Below, piece after piece: positions 32,340-45,744 of a stretch of 64,000 nucleotides of DNA. Source of the stretch: Phlyctochytrium arcticum. Its lineage: Eukaryota > Chytridiomycota > Chytridiomycetes > Chytridiales > Chytridiaceae. How positions within the stretch are numbered: the stretch's first letter is position 1; the number at the start of each line of letters is the position of its first letter. The notes beneath the pieces are model-generated. The model was not told where the DNA came from. It did not search any database and saw only the letters and a list, made by a program, of their open reading frames with translations. The stretch covers positions 1 through 64,000 of the forward strand of contig JAHLKI010000042.1 in NCBI GenBank assembly GCA_025602905.1, given 5' to 3'. The translations under genes and the position numbers were made by a program.

Positions 32340-33299
32340 TCATAGGCTGATATCCTGCAATGTGGAAGCTAGAGAATTGACGGAGGTGGCTGATGAGGGA
32401 TTTCGACGTCGTTTTGACATGATGACAGAGAGATTTTGCTTAATGTCGCTGTACCAGTTGGTGGGCGAGTGAATGGAATCGCTGACGGCCAAAGGGTGGG
32501 GGAGTGGTGAAGGGGAACGGGAGTGGTTTGGGAGATATGTTTCGCGAATAATGGTGGGTAGGTAATCGTCTTCCGAATCAGAATTTGATCCAAAAATTTC
32601 TTGGGCAGCGGAGATTGGAGTATTGGTTACGGAGAGTGGTGGAGTTGTTGGAGAATCGGTGACGGCGTCGTCCAGGGATGTCAGGGTCAGGACTGGGAGT
32701 GGCTGCTGACAGGGCTGCTGGTGTGGTGGACGCGGAAGTGATCGCGGAGCTGGCAGCGGATTTGTCAGAGGGAGTGCTGACGGGATTGGAGTCGGTGAGG
32801 AAGGCTCATCGGACATGGCAAATTCAACCAGAGTTTCATCCTCGGCAGCGAGTGAGTCGGAGAGTGAAGCACTTTTGGGGCGGTAGTTGGACATGTCTCT
32901 CATCTCAACACCACTATCGGCGTCGCTATCCTCGAACCAGTCATTGTCGCTCGTTTCGTCCTCTAGTTGAAGTTGTTTCCGGCCGCGGGCCCGTCGTTGG
33001 CGTTGGCGGTGTCGGCTTCGGCGTTTCTGGTTGGGTTGTTCGATCTGATCAAGAAAGGAAGATGGGTCGAGCGACTCGGCAAAACTGTCTGCGTCCGTGT
33101 GCGAGTACCATGAAGAGCGACATGATAATTTTTCGTCCGAGACGGGCTTGGCAGTTCGGACTGAGAGTGCTGGTGCGGTTGATGAAGGTGAATGCATCCT
33201 TGATGTGTCGGCTGTCGTCGTCGTCGTTGATGTCGGAGTTGAGTTTGCCGAGCGAAAGAAGGTGAACGAGAACCGCGGTGACTTTAGTGCAAGGGGCAT
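32340..33299 (-). CDS. Disordered Ser/Pro-rich hypothetical protein
   Basis: A single-exon gene of 319 residues from ATG 33299 to TGA 32340. It contains a basic Arg-rich patch (NQKRRSRHRQRQRRARGRK), acidic stretches, a Pro-rich middle (ALPLTNPLPAPRSLPRPP) and a basic C-terminus (SVIMSKRRRNPSSAT). Most of it should be unstructured. A TATAAGAA-like box lies about 50 bp upstream of the ATG on the minus strand. No family is recognised; a nuclear regulatory role would be guesswork. Confidence 0.6.
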   Translation of the reverse strand: MPLALKSPRFSFTFFRSANSTPTSTTTTTADTSRMHSPSSTAPALSVRTAKPVSDEKLSCRSSWYSHTDADSFAESLDPSSFLDQIEQPNQKRRSRHRQRQRRARGRKQLQLEDETSDNDWFEDSDADSGVEMRDMSNYRPKSASLSDSLAAEDETLVEFAMSDEPSSPTPIPSALPLTNPLPAPRSLPRPPHQQPCQQPLPVLTLTSLDDAVTDSPTTPPLSVTNTPISAAQEIFGSNSDSEDDYLPTIIRETYLPNHSRSPSPLPHPLAVSDSIHSPTNWYSDIKQNLSVIMSKRRRNPSSATSVNSLASTLQDISL

Positions 33300-34388
33300 G
33301 GCTTGGATTTTGAGAGCAGCGGTAGGCAGAAGACGTAGTGTGTTCTTATAGCAAGTTCTTCAAGGTAGAGGAAGGTATTCTTTCTGTCTGTAATTTCGGC
33401 GGCAAGTGTGAGCTGGTTGGTTGGTATAAAGGTAAAAAGAAAGCGGATGAAAAGTTTTCCAGGCAAAGGTGTTCGGTCGGCTGGACCGGCGCCAGCCTCT
33501 CTTTCAACGCGAGGAACGCGAACAGTCATCGCTTGTTGCGGATTATGTCAGCTCAGTTTACGCGCTTTTGTATAGGAACATGCTAGACGCGGATACTATT
33601 GGCTTTGGGCCCGATTCCCTCGACGGCAGGTTTGAGGCCAATGTATATATAACAATGTAACTCGCTCCAAGCTCCATATAGATCATTGGGTTGCGCTTAA
33701 TGCACATTGTGGGCTGTTTATTCAGTATTAACCCGCCCTTGAAACGCTTGAGTCCCAGCAAATTTATGATTAACCTTGGTGTTATATGAGCTGAGCCGAC
33801 TTTGAAATGAAGTCGAGGTCGGGTGAGCGATATACCCCACACAATCCCCCAAAGTATACTCCCAATCCCTCAGCTGCCGCTTTCTCGTCTCACCATCTCG
33901 GTCGCCTTAGCTTCGCGCAAGACTACGGCGAAACGCGGAAATTTGCTAGCGAAGCGGGCGGCCGTCGTGGACGGGCAGAACAACTGACAACGTCGGCGCT
34001 GGACTTTCGCCGGTTCAACCGGTTGCGGACCAAACATTTTAATATTGGACATGACTGTGCCGTGACTTGGGGTTTGAAGCACTTCTGCCATGACAATAAT
34101 TACCCAAAGTCGGGAACGCCAGCAATATATTGAGCGGCAGCTTCTTTGCTCTGATAATTCATTCATGAGCGACACAATGAAATGCGAATGCGGGTCCTGC
34201 ACATTGAGTTGCGATGGGGATTCATAAGGGCGAAGAACGACAAATATCCAAGCTAACGTCTCCAAATGTATGGAAGTTCAGCGTGATTACTGATATGCCC
34301 CAGCCTTCATGAAATAAGAATACTACCAGAGCAAAGCTATATAATTCTGTTCTACTTGCATTTCTTTCCTACAAATACGTTCATTGTT
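33300..34388. other. Intergenic, no supported gene
   Basis: About 1.1 kb between two minus-strand genes. Open frames up to 131 codons lack ATG starts and look like chance. Confidence 0.4.
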
Positions 34389-36396
34389 CTACATGACTTC
34401 TACAACCTCAATCGCGTTCCGACTACTCGTCAGGGAATGTCGCGACTCGGTAGCATTGATCGCCGGCATGCTGATTTGCTCATGAGAAGCATGGCGTGAT
34501 GATGTGGATTGACTGGGAAGAGACGTGGGAGGTGGAGGAGAGGTTGCTTCGGGACCATCGCCGTCGGCTTTGGCCGCATCAGCACCAGAAAAGACGGGTT
34601 GTCTTGATCCCTATAGTTCCACCTAAGTTAGTTTCGTGCATTCCGAAAGATGCAGGATTTAGCAATACCTTGCCAGCCCCCTCAGGTCTTCTCCGACGTA
34701 AGCTAGTCGTGCTTGACCCCCCATCAATAGGCGGCAGCATGCTCCCATCATCCGAACCCGTTCCTTTCGGGAGCTTAGGACCTTTTTGTGATGACGGTGG
34801 AGGTGCGTGTCGGGAAGCCGTCTTTGATGGTGGGAATGATGAGTGTATATTGGTTTTGGGGGTTTTTGAAGGCCGGGAAGGTGCTGGTGGGAGTCGAATC
34901 TCGTTCTGGGTGGGACGTGAGTGTGATTTCTATCGACAGTTGCTTGATTAATTGCTGGGGCGTGAAAACACATAAACCCAAGAACTTACGCGTGATGCAG
35001 GTGTACGTGATTTGATTCTATTTTGATTAGATATAGGAGGAACACGTCCCACATGCGACTTTGATCCAGGATCTTCAATCCCATCAATCAGTCTTGCCCG
35101 GTGTTGTTCGGCACGCTGTTTGGTCTCAGTAAGTCAACCCGAAAATGTTCCTTAAATACGGGATGAGTAAACTTACACATGAGGGGCAATTGAAGGTATC
35201 ATGTGGGTCTTGGTAAGTGGGATCAGACACAAATCGGAGGGCGTTGGATATGAGATGGTGAGTCGATGCGGAAGCAGGATCTGATGTAACCCAAACATAT
35301 TGTAAGGCCTCTTGGATGGAAGGACTGAACAATGAACCGGCGCTTACCCCAAAATTCAATCCACTCGCCCTTTTTCCGCAACTTGGCCATTGGCATGACA
35401 TTCACACTGACGACCCGCCCCTCAAACATCTTCTCCAACACAGACACCAATGGCACGGAATTTGCCCAGCGAAGTACTACCCTACCCTTACTCAATCCTA
35501 CCGTATACCGAACTCCCTCAGCCCCACCCACCTCCTCCACCCCATCAGTCAATGGATGTGGCTGGGCACCTACTTCGAAACCTGCCCCATCTTGCAGGAA
35601 TGATCGGTCAGAGTCCTCCAAAAACGGCATTTCGACATCAGAGGAATGCTCAACCGTTAAAAACGGTTCTGATCGGACTCCTCCTGCTATAAACGGATCG
35701 ACGCGACCCGGAAGCACGGCATGCGTATGCGGATGTAGCGCAACAACGACTCCGCCTCTTGTTTCCTCCAAATACCCCGTCAACGCTTTGCGTAATGTTC
35801 CTGGTGGGATGGGGCCGGGGTAAAGTGCTAGTAGGACCGCACTGTATTTTGGTAGAGTTTCAACCCCTACATGCTGTTTTCCTGGATCAACCACATCGAC
35901 CTTCATTCCATGCGTGGTGCGGAGGTAGTCGGCCAAGGGTTCGAGAGCCTGAGGGATGGATGTGAGGATAAGGATGATGCGTTGGTAGGAGGTAAGTTGG
36001 CGGACGGGAAGACATGTTTTGTGGTAGGTTCGGGAACACGATTGGCAGGGTTGGGGGAGAGGTTGAGCGACCTTATGGCCGCAGGCTGGACAGGTTGGCG
36101 GAGGTAGAAACTAGATCGCGTTGATGTTAGTCAAATGCATCAACGGAAAGATCCTTCGAGTAATACGAACCCAGGCATCCTGTATATGTCTTCCCTTCTT
36201 GATACCTTTACGCGAGAACCAGTCTTTCAGTGCCGGGTCTTGCAAAGCATCATACTCAAATGGGGGGCTGGTATATTTCGGTAACAGCCGTCGTTTCCTA
36301 TTTACTCTTTATCAGTAACATTGTAAAATCCGCGATCCGCAAGCATACTAACCCAGTTGGAACGATCGACGGTAACGCAACAGTCTCAACCTCCAT
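34389..36396 (-). CDS. Unknown protein with Cys/His zinc module, divergent from the giant coiled-coil gene
   Basis: Seven exons on the minus strand (36353-36396, 36171-36297, 35348-36110, 35177-35280, 34990-35124, 34669-34905, 34389-34610) give 543 residues in one phase. The N-terminus has RRLLPKYTSPPFEYDAL. Next comes a zinc-type module (CPACGHK, CQSC, YHKTCL). A structured region resembles an alpha/beta domain (YQRIILILTSIPQALEPL, GVVVALHPHTHAVLPGR). A second CPSC pair lies near residue 355. The last about 170 residues are Ser/Pro/Arg-rich and disordered. The exon 2 donor is GTTCGT (weak). No known family recognised. It shares a 387-bp promoter with the large coiled-coil gene, so a joint pathway (possibly flagellar) is a hypothesis. 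Confidence 0.65.
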
Positions 36397-36783
36397 TCTC
36401 GATGAACTCCAGATACCACAAATTTATTCTTCAAAGTGTGTCAATTGTTTCTTTTGGCGGACTGCACTCGGGTAAATTCCCTTTCATGCTGGTCGTCTGT
36501 TCAAATTATAAATAGGGGTCGGAGAGTTTTTTCCTTGTGGTTAGTGTTAAACCTTGGTACAGCGGCCTTTTGGATATGGGGGTCAAGGTCAACATTCCAA
36601 ATTCAAGTCACGACGCGCTAGACGCGATGCTGCGATGAGGTGATTGCGTCAGCACTGTCAGTCAAGTCCGATTCGAATATTGCGCGCAAAAGCAAAACCA
36701 AGATCACCGAAATCTGTAAACTGATCCGGGGTCTGACCCCCCCAAACACCAAGATCCTCGACGGCACCGTCAAAGAAAAAAGA
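36397..36783. promoter_or_regulatory. Bidirectional promoter between the zinc protein and giant coiled-coil gene
   Basis: A 387-bp gap between the two divergent ATGs. A TATAAATA-like box lies near 36508-36515. I could not recognise an RFX-type X-box by eye. Confidence 0.45.
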
Positions 36784-39700
36784 ATGGCGACTCAGCCCGG
36801 CGCCGCTCAAACGCCCGCGGAACGATTGACGATCGCCGCGGGTGTGGCTGCTCTGGCTGCCCAAGCCGAACTTGACCCCCTTGCCAACGAAAGGATCGAA
36901 GCAGAGATTCCCGATGAACTTAAGGAGCAGCCGCCACCAGAGAGTCTTTTCGCGCTTGATCGACGGATGGAAGATGTATGTTGCCTTTTGGTGTTTTTGG
37001 GGGTTTGGGATCTGCTTTGTTGATCTCTGGTATTTCAGTTATTGACCGATCTACGAGCGCTGCACGAAAGTCGTCACAAGGACTTTCAGAATCTGAGTGG
37101 GCGACGCGACCGGCTGGCTGCTTTTCAAGGAATGAGGTGTGAGATGTTGATTAATGGTGTTTTGGCGGATGGCTCACACAACTTTTTGCATTAGTGTATT
37201 TGAAAAGTTTAAGCAGAACCGGAGTGAACGACTCGATGCCGTGCTGAATATCGAAGTACCCATTCGTCCACAGACAGCCGGACAGGCCATTGCAGAAGAG
37301 GTCACTATGGGAATCCTTTGTTGATTGAGCTTGCCCATCAGATAGCTAACCCCAGCTTATCAGTTGGAGACGGGCTGGAACCTCGACCACCTCAAGCATG
37401 ATAGCCTATTTTCGCACCTACTCAACTTTTACCGGACCAAAAGTACGCATCTCCTCGAACAAAACGCACTTTTACTTTCTCGATGGACAAGATTTTGCCG
37501 AACGAGTTATGATATTGGCCGGTACTATGTAGTGTTCCAGAAGTATCAAGAGTGGTTAAATTCTGAATATGTGGATGCCGTTGGGCGGTATGAGAGGCTG
37601 ATTGAGGGATGGGAAGGGCAGATGGGGAAAACGCGTGAACAAGAGGTAAGGCGGGTTGATTTTGGTGCTGGTTACGCGGTTTGCTCAATTCGTTTGCAGG
37701 CGAGAATGGAAGCGGAGCGAATTGAACGTGAGCGAAGGGGAATTTTGACCGGCTCCAAGCCTGCAGTGAAGAGAGCCGCCAAAGGCAAGACTGGGACACA
37801 TGCTGCAACCGACGGTCAGACCGGCTCAGGTCCGACCGACGTTATCGATGAGAGCACGCAAAGTCCCTTTGGTCCCCCTGAATTGGGGCCCTCCCCCTTA
37901 TTTGACGTAGGCGATCTGGCCGTCTTTCTCCGCTACATGCAAACAACCCTGGCCGGTCGAAAGCACATTGAAATGTTTTTGCAGCGGATCAAGGTAAGGC
38001 TTCGTTTATTGATCTACGTCGGGGGATGAGACACACTTATGCTCAATCAAGATGTTAGTACACAGTGATCGGGTTCAGATTCTGAAGGATTACAAGACAA
38101 TCACAGAGATGAAGCCTTCAATGGGGGCCAACGCCGAAGTCTTGAATTTGCTTGAGGGAGTTAATAAGTGAGTGTTTTGATTTGTGGAGTGGGGCATTTA
38201 CACTTTGATTAACACTGTCCGTAGTTATATTGAGCGCCCTCCAAAAAAGCTTCCGCGGGTTGAAGATTTTTTGACCGAGTTTGATCTATTGGCAGGAGTC
38301 TGGAAGCTCGAGGTTCCTATCGCGCGAGAGGATGGTCGCCCGTTCGCCTATGAGGTGGATTTACTCTTTCAGGAGAAATTTCGTCGCCAAGCGGCCGTAT
38401 GGGGATTCATGCCTTATGAGATGGCCAGTGGTAGTGGCGAGGGTGATGCGAATAGTGGAGGTGATGGCCGTGGCGGGGCCGGTGGCGGTGGTGACACCCG
38501 AGCATCCCTGGCGGTACTTGTCGGATTGGGGGGTTTAGGAGCTTATAAGGGTATGTTTTGCATTTGAGCGTTTTAGATGCGAGTCTCAAACTGTAGACAG
38601 ATCCGACCCTTCCCCGGATGCGCCAGGCAGACTGGATCTCGAATACAGAATTTTTTCCCGATTATCCTTTGTGGCACGAAAAACAATTGGAGATTTTACG
38701 CCAACGCAAAGAAATGGATTTCGAGCTCCGGTACGAACATGACCTGCTCACGTCGAATGACGCGGAGATGGCCGTTGTCCGGTTACGTGAAACAGCGCAT
38801 CGCATCTGGGAGCAGAGCATGGGACAGGGAGGTCCGACCAATTCTACAGGCGGGACGTCTAGTTCTGCTCGACCCTCATCGGCACCTACGCAAAAAATGA
38901 TGACTTCAGATCAGCATTCTGAGGACCCCGGAGCTGACCCATCTGCGCCAGTACTAGCTCCGATGGTCGAAGACACGGGTCCTAAGCCGTTTGAATTTGG
39001 GATGAAAATACCAGATTTGCGAGATACAGAGAATCCTGGGGACTTCCGGGTGCTCGATGGTAAAAAGCACTTCTTTGGGGCATTACTACGGTCCAACATG
39101 GAAAATCGAAAAATGGAGCAGGAGATTAGTGGGCCGAGCGTTGGTGGTGCAGGCAACGACGAGCGCAAAGGCAACGATCATCGCGACCCTACCCTATCTG
39201 CTTTATTCTCTGAACATGAAATTTACGCCTTTCTCCAACTTCGCCACGCCCGACTTCGTCAACTTCGCCAAACCTTACTCTCACAAATGAACTTTTTCCG
39301 CTCGATTGAAAGAAGATTGAATTTGGACTGGAAGGCTACAAGTCGAAGAACCGTGAGCTCATTTACTGACCCATTTGTAGGCGAGCAAAGCGAGTACGAG
39401 GGGAGCACAACACTAGCGGGTGCAGCTGCTGTCACTCATATGTGGCATCAGCAGGAACTATTTGATATGCCAGATGCAGCGGCAGAGCGACCTGGCAGTA
39501 GCGCTGGCGCCGGAGGGGGAATGCCTTCTAGTGGATCATCTTCATCCGCGGCAAAGGACGGGAGTGGCACAGAGGATGTGCGTGGAATTCAAGATGGCGA
39601 TATTGTTGTGCGTGATGCACGAGGTGTACCTTTTGTCTATGGTATTGCTATCCGGATGTATTCCCCTGGTCACGGGTGTGCTGATCCATTTTGATTATAG

Positions 39701-42700
39701 ATGCGGCTTTAAATGATTTACGCAAGATGGAATCCATGCTACTCAAGCTGGCTACTATTTACATTAATGGTGGGAGCACTCTTGATGGGAATGCGGTCAC
39801 GGAGGATGAAGAGTTGGACGATACCATTATGGGGGAGCGCGCGGCATACGCTAATGACATGCGTAATCGAATGGCAGACCGTAAATGTATGTGTGGTCAA
39901 GTCGTTCCATTTCTATAGTATCTTACTAACTTCCATACATTCAGCTGAGTTCACTGACAATCTTTACACCTTCCGTGCCCCTGGTCTTGATCGTGCGCAA
40001 TTATTACTTGAGCTTTATGATCATGAGACCAAATTTCAGTATGCCAAAATTGAGGTACCCTTATCTACATTCATTCTCAAGAGTGTTACCAACTAGTTAT
40101 GCTTTAGGTCATCAACACATATATGGAGGTGTATGAGCATACCAGTAATCCACCAAAGATCCGTCGGGTTGTGCAAACAATAACAGATATCATGCACTCG
40201 CGGCCCAATTTTGAGTTTAGGGTACATTGCTCTCCATTTGCTTACTTGATGTCTTGATCTAATCGGGAATTTTTAGGCTTCATACTTTTCCCGCTACTAT
40301 ACACTCGCGACCAAATCGCTGTATCTACATGCGGAAACACTACTTCCTGTCGTCAAGGATAGTATTACTCGACATCGGGAGTGGTACAAGCGGTATTTTG
40401 GTAGACCTGATGCCACAGGCGCACGGGAAATGGACGAGGATGCGGATGGGGATGAGTTACAGGACCTCATGCCCGATGTCGGATTGAGGAAAGTGATAGA
40501 CAGTCCAGTTGCGGCTGGATTACCTCCAAGTGACGGTGAGTTGACGTTGACATTGCGATCGTGGGGAATGTCAGCTGAATGACTGCGGACAGATCCCGAA
40601 AAGCAAACCGTTACCATGCACCATGCTGGAGTTATTCTCAACATTACTGAGTTCATCCCGGCTCTTGATCTGGCTATGGACGTGTACGACGCTGCTCAGA
40701 CAGTCTGTCGTGAAATGGAAACAGTTATCCATGGGCTGCTGTCAGAACGGAAAATGAATGCTGGTTCACCATCAGGATCAGGATCGAATGCAAGTGGGGC
40801 ACACCCAGGAAAAAATCAGTTTATACCTGCTGCTGACACGATAAACCGCGCGGCAGTGAGTTGCGCAGTATGGAAAGCAGTGAATGTAGGTGTTCTTTTC
40901 CAAAGGTCTTGGGGGTCCGTTATGCTGACAAGTCTTTATCATGGTAGTTTGCGTGGCGCATCCTTCATGACCACTCCTTCAAAACGCTTGTTCCACGAGG
41001 AAAACGAGTTATTGGTCACCTTGACGCCGAATTGTGGCTCGAAAATCCTCTCCTTGCTGATCTGTTACTGGTTCAGCATTACAGCCCGCTCGATCTTGGA
41101 AGAAGTACCAGCGCAACAGGACCTATGCATTTGCAGGTCACAGCTCAAACGGGCTTTACCGATAATGAGTTCAGGCCACGCGGCTTAGAAATACTGCTGA
41201 GAGTGCTGAAGGTGGTCATATACCGAGATCGACTTTTCTTCTCTTGGCTGGAGACAGGTGCGTATTGTCAGGGAAATGGTTGGTACAGGACACGAATTGA
41301 TGCCAATTCCTTTTAAAGAGCAGTTACGAAAAGTGTACGAGTCACAATTTCCTCTTATGTCTGTCAACAAGGCCGCATACAGCGGGCGACTCAACTCGCT
41401 TCGATTTGATTCACCTGACGTTGCGGATAATACGGCGGTTGAGGTATTTTGTAAAGTTACGCATGAAACCAATTCCTGTATTGATCAATGACTTATAGGA
41501 GGATTACGAGGAGGGCTATATAGATGAGGGCGAGGGTCATGGGGGTGGAGGTGCAGAGTCTGATAGAGGCGAAGATGATCGCCCAGATATCAACTCGCAA
41601 TACAACATTCCTTTACTCCGTTATGGTCCCCTCGCGATTGCCGAGCTGGACGACACCATTTTTGCCGCAACAACAGCGTCCACTGCCCGTGGAGCTTTTG
41701 ATCTTGCGACTTTAGAGGGCGTGCAATTAGCCATGAAACCTGAAGGTCTTCGGCAGCTCCGCACTAGTCTCAAGGTGCAAACCACTGAAAAGTTTTGGCA
41801 TTTGGGTGCTGTTGAGATTCACGATATGCTACTGGGCGAAGTCTACATCAAACTTCTTTCGGATGGGGAAGTCGTGAAACCAGAAAAGAATGCGAAGCCA
41901 CTTGCACGACGCCAGGACCGGCTGACTACAGGAACGGACGCGCAGCAGGCCTATGATGTGGACTATAGGCTTCTGGTAACCAGTCTCGTCCCCAAAAAAC
42001 GGACCTTGCGGAAGCTCTTGCAGTCAGAATATGGCAAAGAGATGAAAAACCAGGCCAAGTCGGATCTGAGCGAGGAAGCCCGCGAGGTCATTTCAAATCG
42101 CATCAAGATATCTCTGATAGAGTGGTATTTCTCAAATATGGTGGAGCTCTCCTTAGAGGAATGTGAACGAGCCGAGTACGCCAAATCAGTTTCCGAATTT
42201 CGAGTAACCACCATGAATACTCCGTACGGTCGTCTTCTTTACCGACCCTCCAAGATTACCCGGCATTTCCACTTTTTTGCAAATCAGGAGAAAGGCATGG
42301 CTGAGACTGAAAGCGATCCAATGAAGCTGAACATGGAAGCGGTTCAAACGCAAGAGGTCGTCCATACAGACGGCTCGACAGCTGATAAAATTTGCAAATT
42401 GTGGTATTTACCCTACATTACTGAGATTGTAATGATGAGTAATTCGTCGGAGAAGTCTTTACGGGGAGCTACCGACCTATCCCAAAAAGTATTTCGCAAC
42501 TCCCAAGTCTTTCGTCGCGCGATGGTCATTCAATCCATCATGGCGGATCTGTTTGATTTCGTGCGCGTATTCTCCCACTTGTTGCAAGACAATCATCGCT
42601 TTGCCGTCCAAATTCGCCAAGTTCGAGAAGCAGATTATGTTGTCACAGGCATCAACAACTTTAAAAAAGATCTAATGTACCAAGGACCGCAAGCAGATTT

Positions 42701-45700
42701 CAATAAAGTGGAGCACTATCTGTTATCAAAATGGCAACTTTGGATCTTGAAATTACGCATGTCGTTGGCATCCTCTCTCTACACTGTAGGGATGGGCCTA
42801 AATCCTACCGCATTGGGAATACTTGCGTCGCAATACAGACGAACTTCAGGGAAATCCGACAACGGTGAAATGACAGACACCCCACAACTTTTCACTGTCG
42901 GGCGTACTTACACCTTTGGACAACGCACTCCCCATCCAAGTCCCTACGTATTCAGCGCTCTCGAGGAACGCACCAAACGATCTTGTGACAAGAAAGTATT
43001 GGATCTGGAAGAATGCCTGGACGAGTTTATGCAGGCAACGCTACTCAATTTTGGAGAAAACGCGGAAGAAATCAACAGAATGCAGAACGACTTTTTGTTG
43101 ACCGGGTTGAAACTTTTAAATCTAAGGCGTAACTTTCTACGGATATCAGTACCAGATGGTGTGATCAAAACCGAAGCCCAACTTGGGGACTTCTTCCGGA
43201 CGTACAAGATGAGAATTTTGGTGCCGGCCATCCGCCTATACCATAAAATTGGAGCCAAAGGTAACGCCAGTATCCCGCTTCTCCTGAGGGATGACATGGT
43301 GATTGCGACAGTGGACTTTGACTTCAATCGAATTGCCCAAGCGTCCTTCGACAAATGCCAGGCAACTTTGCTACAGACAGAGCTGCTTCGTGAATACACC
43401 TTCCAGATTCTCAAGCATGCCAGACACTACCATGACCGGCTCGCTGATGAGCGTACGGGACGCCTTTTCAAAGTGTACGAAAATATTGATGTTAGTTCCA
43501 ACAGTGGGGATCGCACTCTGGCCTTTCGTTTGGCGGAAGAGGACTATGCCACCAAGACCAGCATGATAAATGAATTTACCAAGGATCTTTGGAAAGCTCA
43601 CGGAGTGCTATTGCGAGAGGCGCAAGAAGCCCAAAAAATACCTGGTCGAAAACCTGCTCCCGGACAAATGGCACCCCCTAGTCCATTTGCGCAACTGATT
43701 GATGAACCCCGGGTTTTCATATGCACAAGAGACGCACTTACTCAAGCTATTATCAAGTTTACCATGAATTTGACCAAGTGGCAGGAGAAGCGTCGTGGGG
43801 AACAAGATCATTTCATGGGAACACTATTTGGCCGGCTTGTAGACATGGTACGCAATAACGAACGACTGATCCGCTACTTGGCTCAGGAGAAACGTGAACT
43901 GATCGAAAACTATAAACGTGATGTTCGGTTGCTGGCATTTCATCTTTGCAGCGAGTTGCATGCGGATTTCGCATCATCTTCAGTGGAACTGGCGGAACTT
44001 CGGAAGCAGCGAAGGATTGATGAGCGGAAGATCCGAAATAGAATTCTAAACGAATACGATGACCTCGTGCACGAGTTGGTGCAGGAGATCAATGTTTTGC
44101 GCAATAGATTCTCAGAATACCGGGTCAATACGTTTCAGGAAGTGATGAATATCATGGGGGAGGCCAAGAAGGAGGAGCTGCAAGTGGTTGTTGACAATAA
44201 AGAGATGCCGGCAGGAATGCAAGAGAGTGCACGGATGATGATCAAGCATGAGGAAGACGTTCAAGAAATTCAGGAGGAAAATCAAGAAATGAAAATGACA
44301 TTGCTCAAGTTACGCTCTATGAATATTCTGAAGGAACAAGCCTTGCGGTCACTTTATGAGAAGAAGGCCCGAAAAATGCGAGAGGACAACAAAGTTGCGG
44401 AAGAAAAGCTGTGGGATAGTTATCGGGAGGCTGAAGCCCGGGAACGTGCTCTACGTCGGCAGCTGACAAAGGCTCAGAAGCTCTTGAGTGTGCGCGAAGC
44501 TGAACTGGAAGTATCACAGCGACAACTTCGTGATGAGCAGCAACGCGTGAGGCAATTGACGCCCATCAAGGATCGTGCGACTTCTGCTGGAGGACGGCGC
44601 AACCAGGATGCAGAGTCTACCCGCATTGCAGAGTTACAAGAACGGTTGCATCGCTATGAAGTGCTCAATATAGATGCGCTCATGCAAGAGCTGAACGACA
44701 AGACTCGCCTATTGGAGCAAATGATCGATGACCGCAAGAAGGGTGGAGGAATGGTTGGGCGTCGCATATCTCCCGAGCGGAAACGCCGGGCTGTTTCCGC
44801 AAGACTTAATCGTCCGCCTATGATCATAAAAGCGGTTGTCCCTCGCCGAAAAGGGTTGGGAGCCTACAGCGATTATAAGGAAGGGGTTATTGTCGACGAA
44901 GACAACATGGCCAGTCCTGGCGAAAAGCTGGAAAAGGATCTAAACGACCATTTGGTTGAAAAGATGAATCGTCTAGCAATGGAGAACAAAACATTGCGGA
45001 ACGCGTTGGCCGACTGTGGAGTAATTGTCCGCGAAGACCTCGACCTGGCTGAAACGCCAGCTCCTATTAGACGGGAGTCTATCCGCAAAAGCGTGATGTG
45101 GGAAGACGAGCAAAGCATTCCCGAGATTGAGCCTTCATTAACGGATGTAACTCATCCGCGAACGGCACAGAGTGCCCCTGCAGGGGGTCGTCCAGGTAGA
45201 CCCCATCGCATTTACTCCGCAGATCCTTCTCGCCCAAACTCTGGCGATTCTGGTACTCGTCTACCATTGACCCCCTCGGACATCACTAGTTCATCACTAC
45301 CAAATTCGGAAACACCACGTAGCCCAGCGCCCGGATCCAATCAGGAGTTGCGGCAAGAGTCGCATCCCTCTCCATCTCCACCATCATTCCCCTTTGCTGC
45401 CGACAGCGATACAAACAGGCCTAGTGGGACAACGAGGGCATACCGAACAACACCACGTTTTGTTGAAGGATCTCCACCATCCGTACGTCGATCGCAATCC
45501 CTATTGAATCGTGGGTCATCTCAGGTCTCCACTTCGTCGGATGTAATTGTACCAAGTGGTAAGCCTAGGACGCGCACTCAAAATGCAGAGTGTACTCATC
45601 CTTTCGATAATAGTCTTGCGGGCGGAAACCCCTCCGCCACTGACTCTGGCAAAATCATCATCAGTTTTGTCCTCGGCACGTTTTGGCAGTACTCATGGAT

Positions 45701-45744
45701 CCCGACCCAGCACGGTATTTGACTACTTTCACCACGCATCATAA
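36784..45744 (+). CDS. Giant coiled-coil protein, candidate flagellar (CCDC162-like)
   Basis: The largest gene in the window. I predict 17 exons: 36784-36975, 37039-37136, 37195-37300, 37364-37645, 37700-37993, 38079-38167, 38225-38550, 38601-39641, 39701-39886, 39945-40054, 40108-40221, 40277-40535, 40593-40885, 40948-41211, 41258-41443, 41499-45558 and 45614-45744. The phase is continuous for about 2,676 residues. The first half is helical with Gly/Ser linkers. From about residue 2040 to 2390 it is a long coiled coil (LAQEKRELIENYKRDVRLLA, LKEQALRSLYEKKARKM). The last about 200 residues are Ser/Pro/Arg-rich. The size, layout and conserved-looking central domain (RLLYRPSKITRHFHFF, WYLPYITEIVMMSN) recall the ciliary CCDC162-type proteins of flagellated eukaryotes, but I am unsure of that name. 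The 46-nt intron at 41212-41257 is the least certain. Confidence 0.7.

Noticed and set aside
33870..34265. 131-codon minus-strand frame
   Set aside because: No ATG at its beginning and no protein-like pattern; probably chance in an intergenic region.
35300..35350. A 23- or 37-nt intron in the zinc-module gene at the GTAAGC donor
   Set aside because: Too short for this genome. The acceptor at 35281-35282 gives a 67-nt intron and restores the frame exactly.
41258..41280. Splicing of the giant gene at the GTGCGT donor at 41258
   Set aside because: It would need a 14-nt intron to regain the frame. A 46-nt intron at 41212-41257 keeps the frame and has a pyrimidine-rich end.
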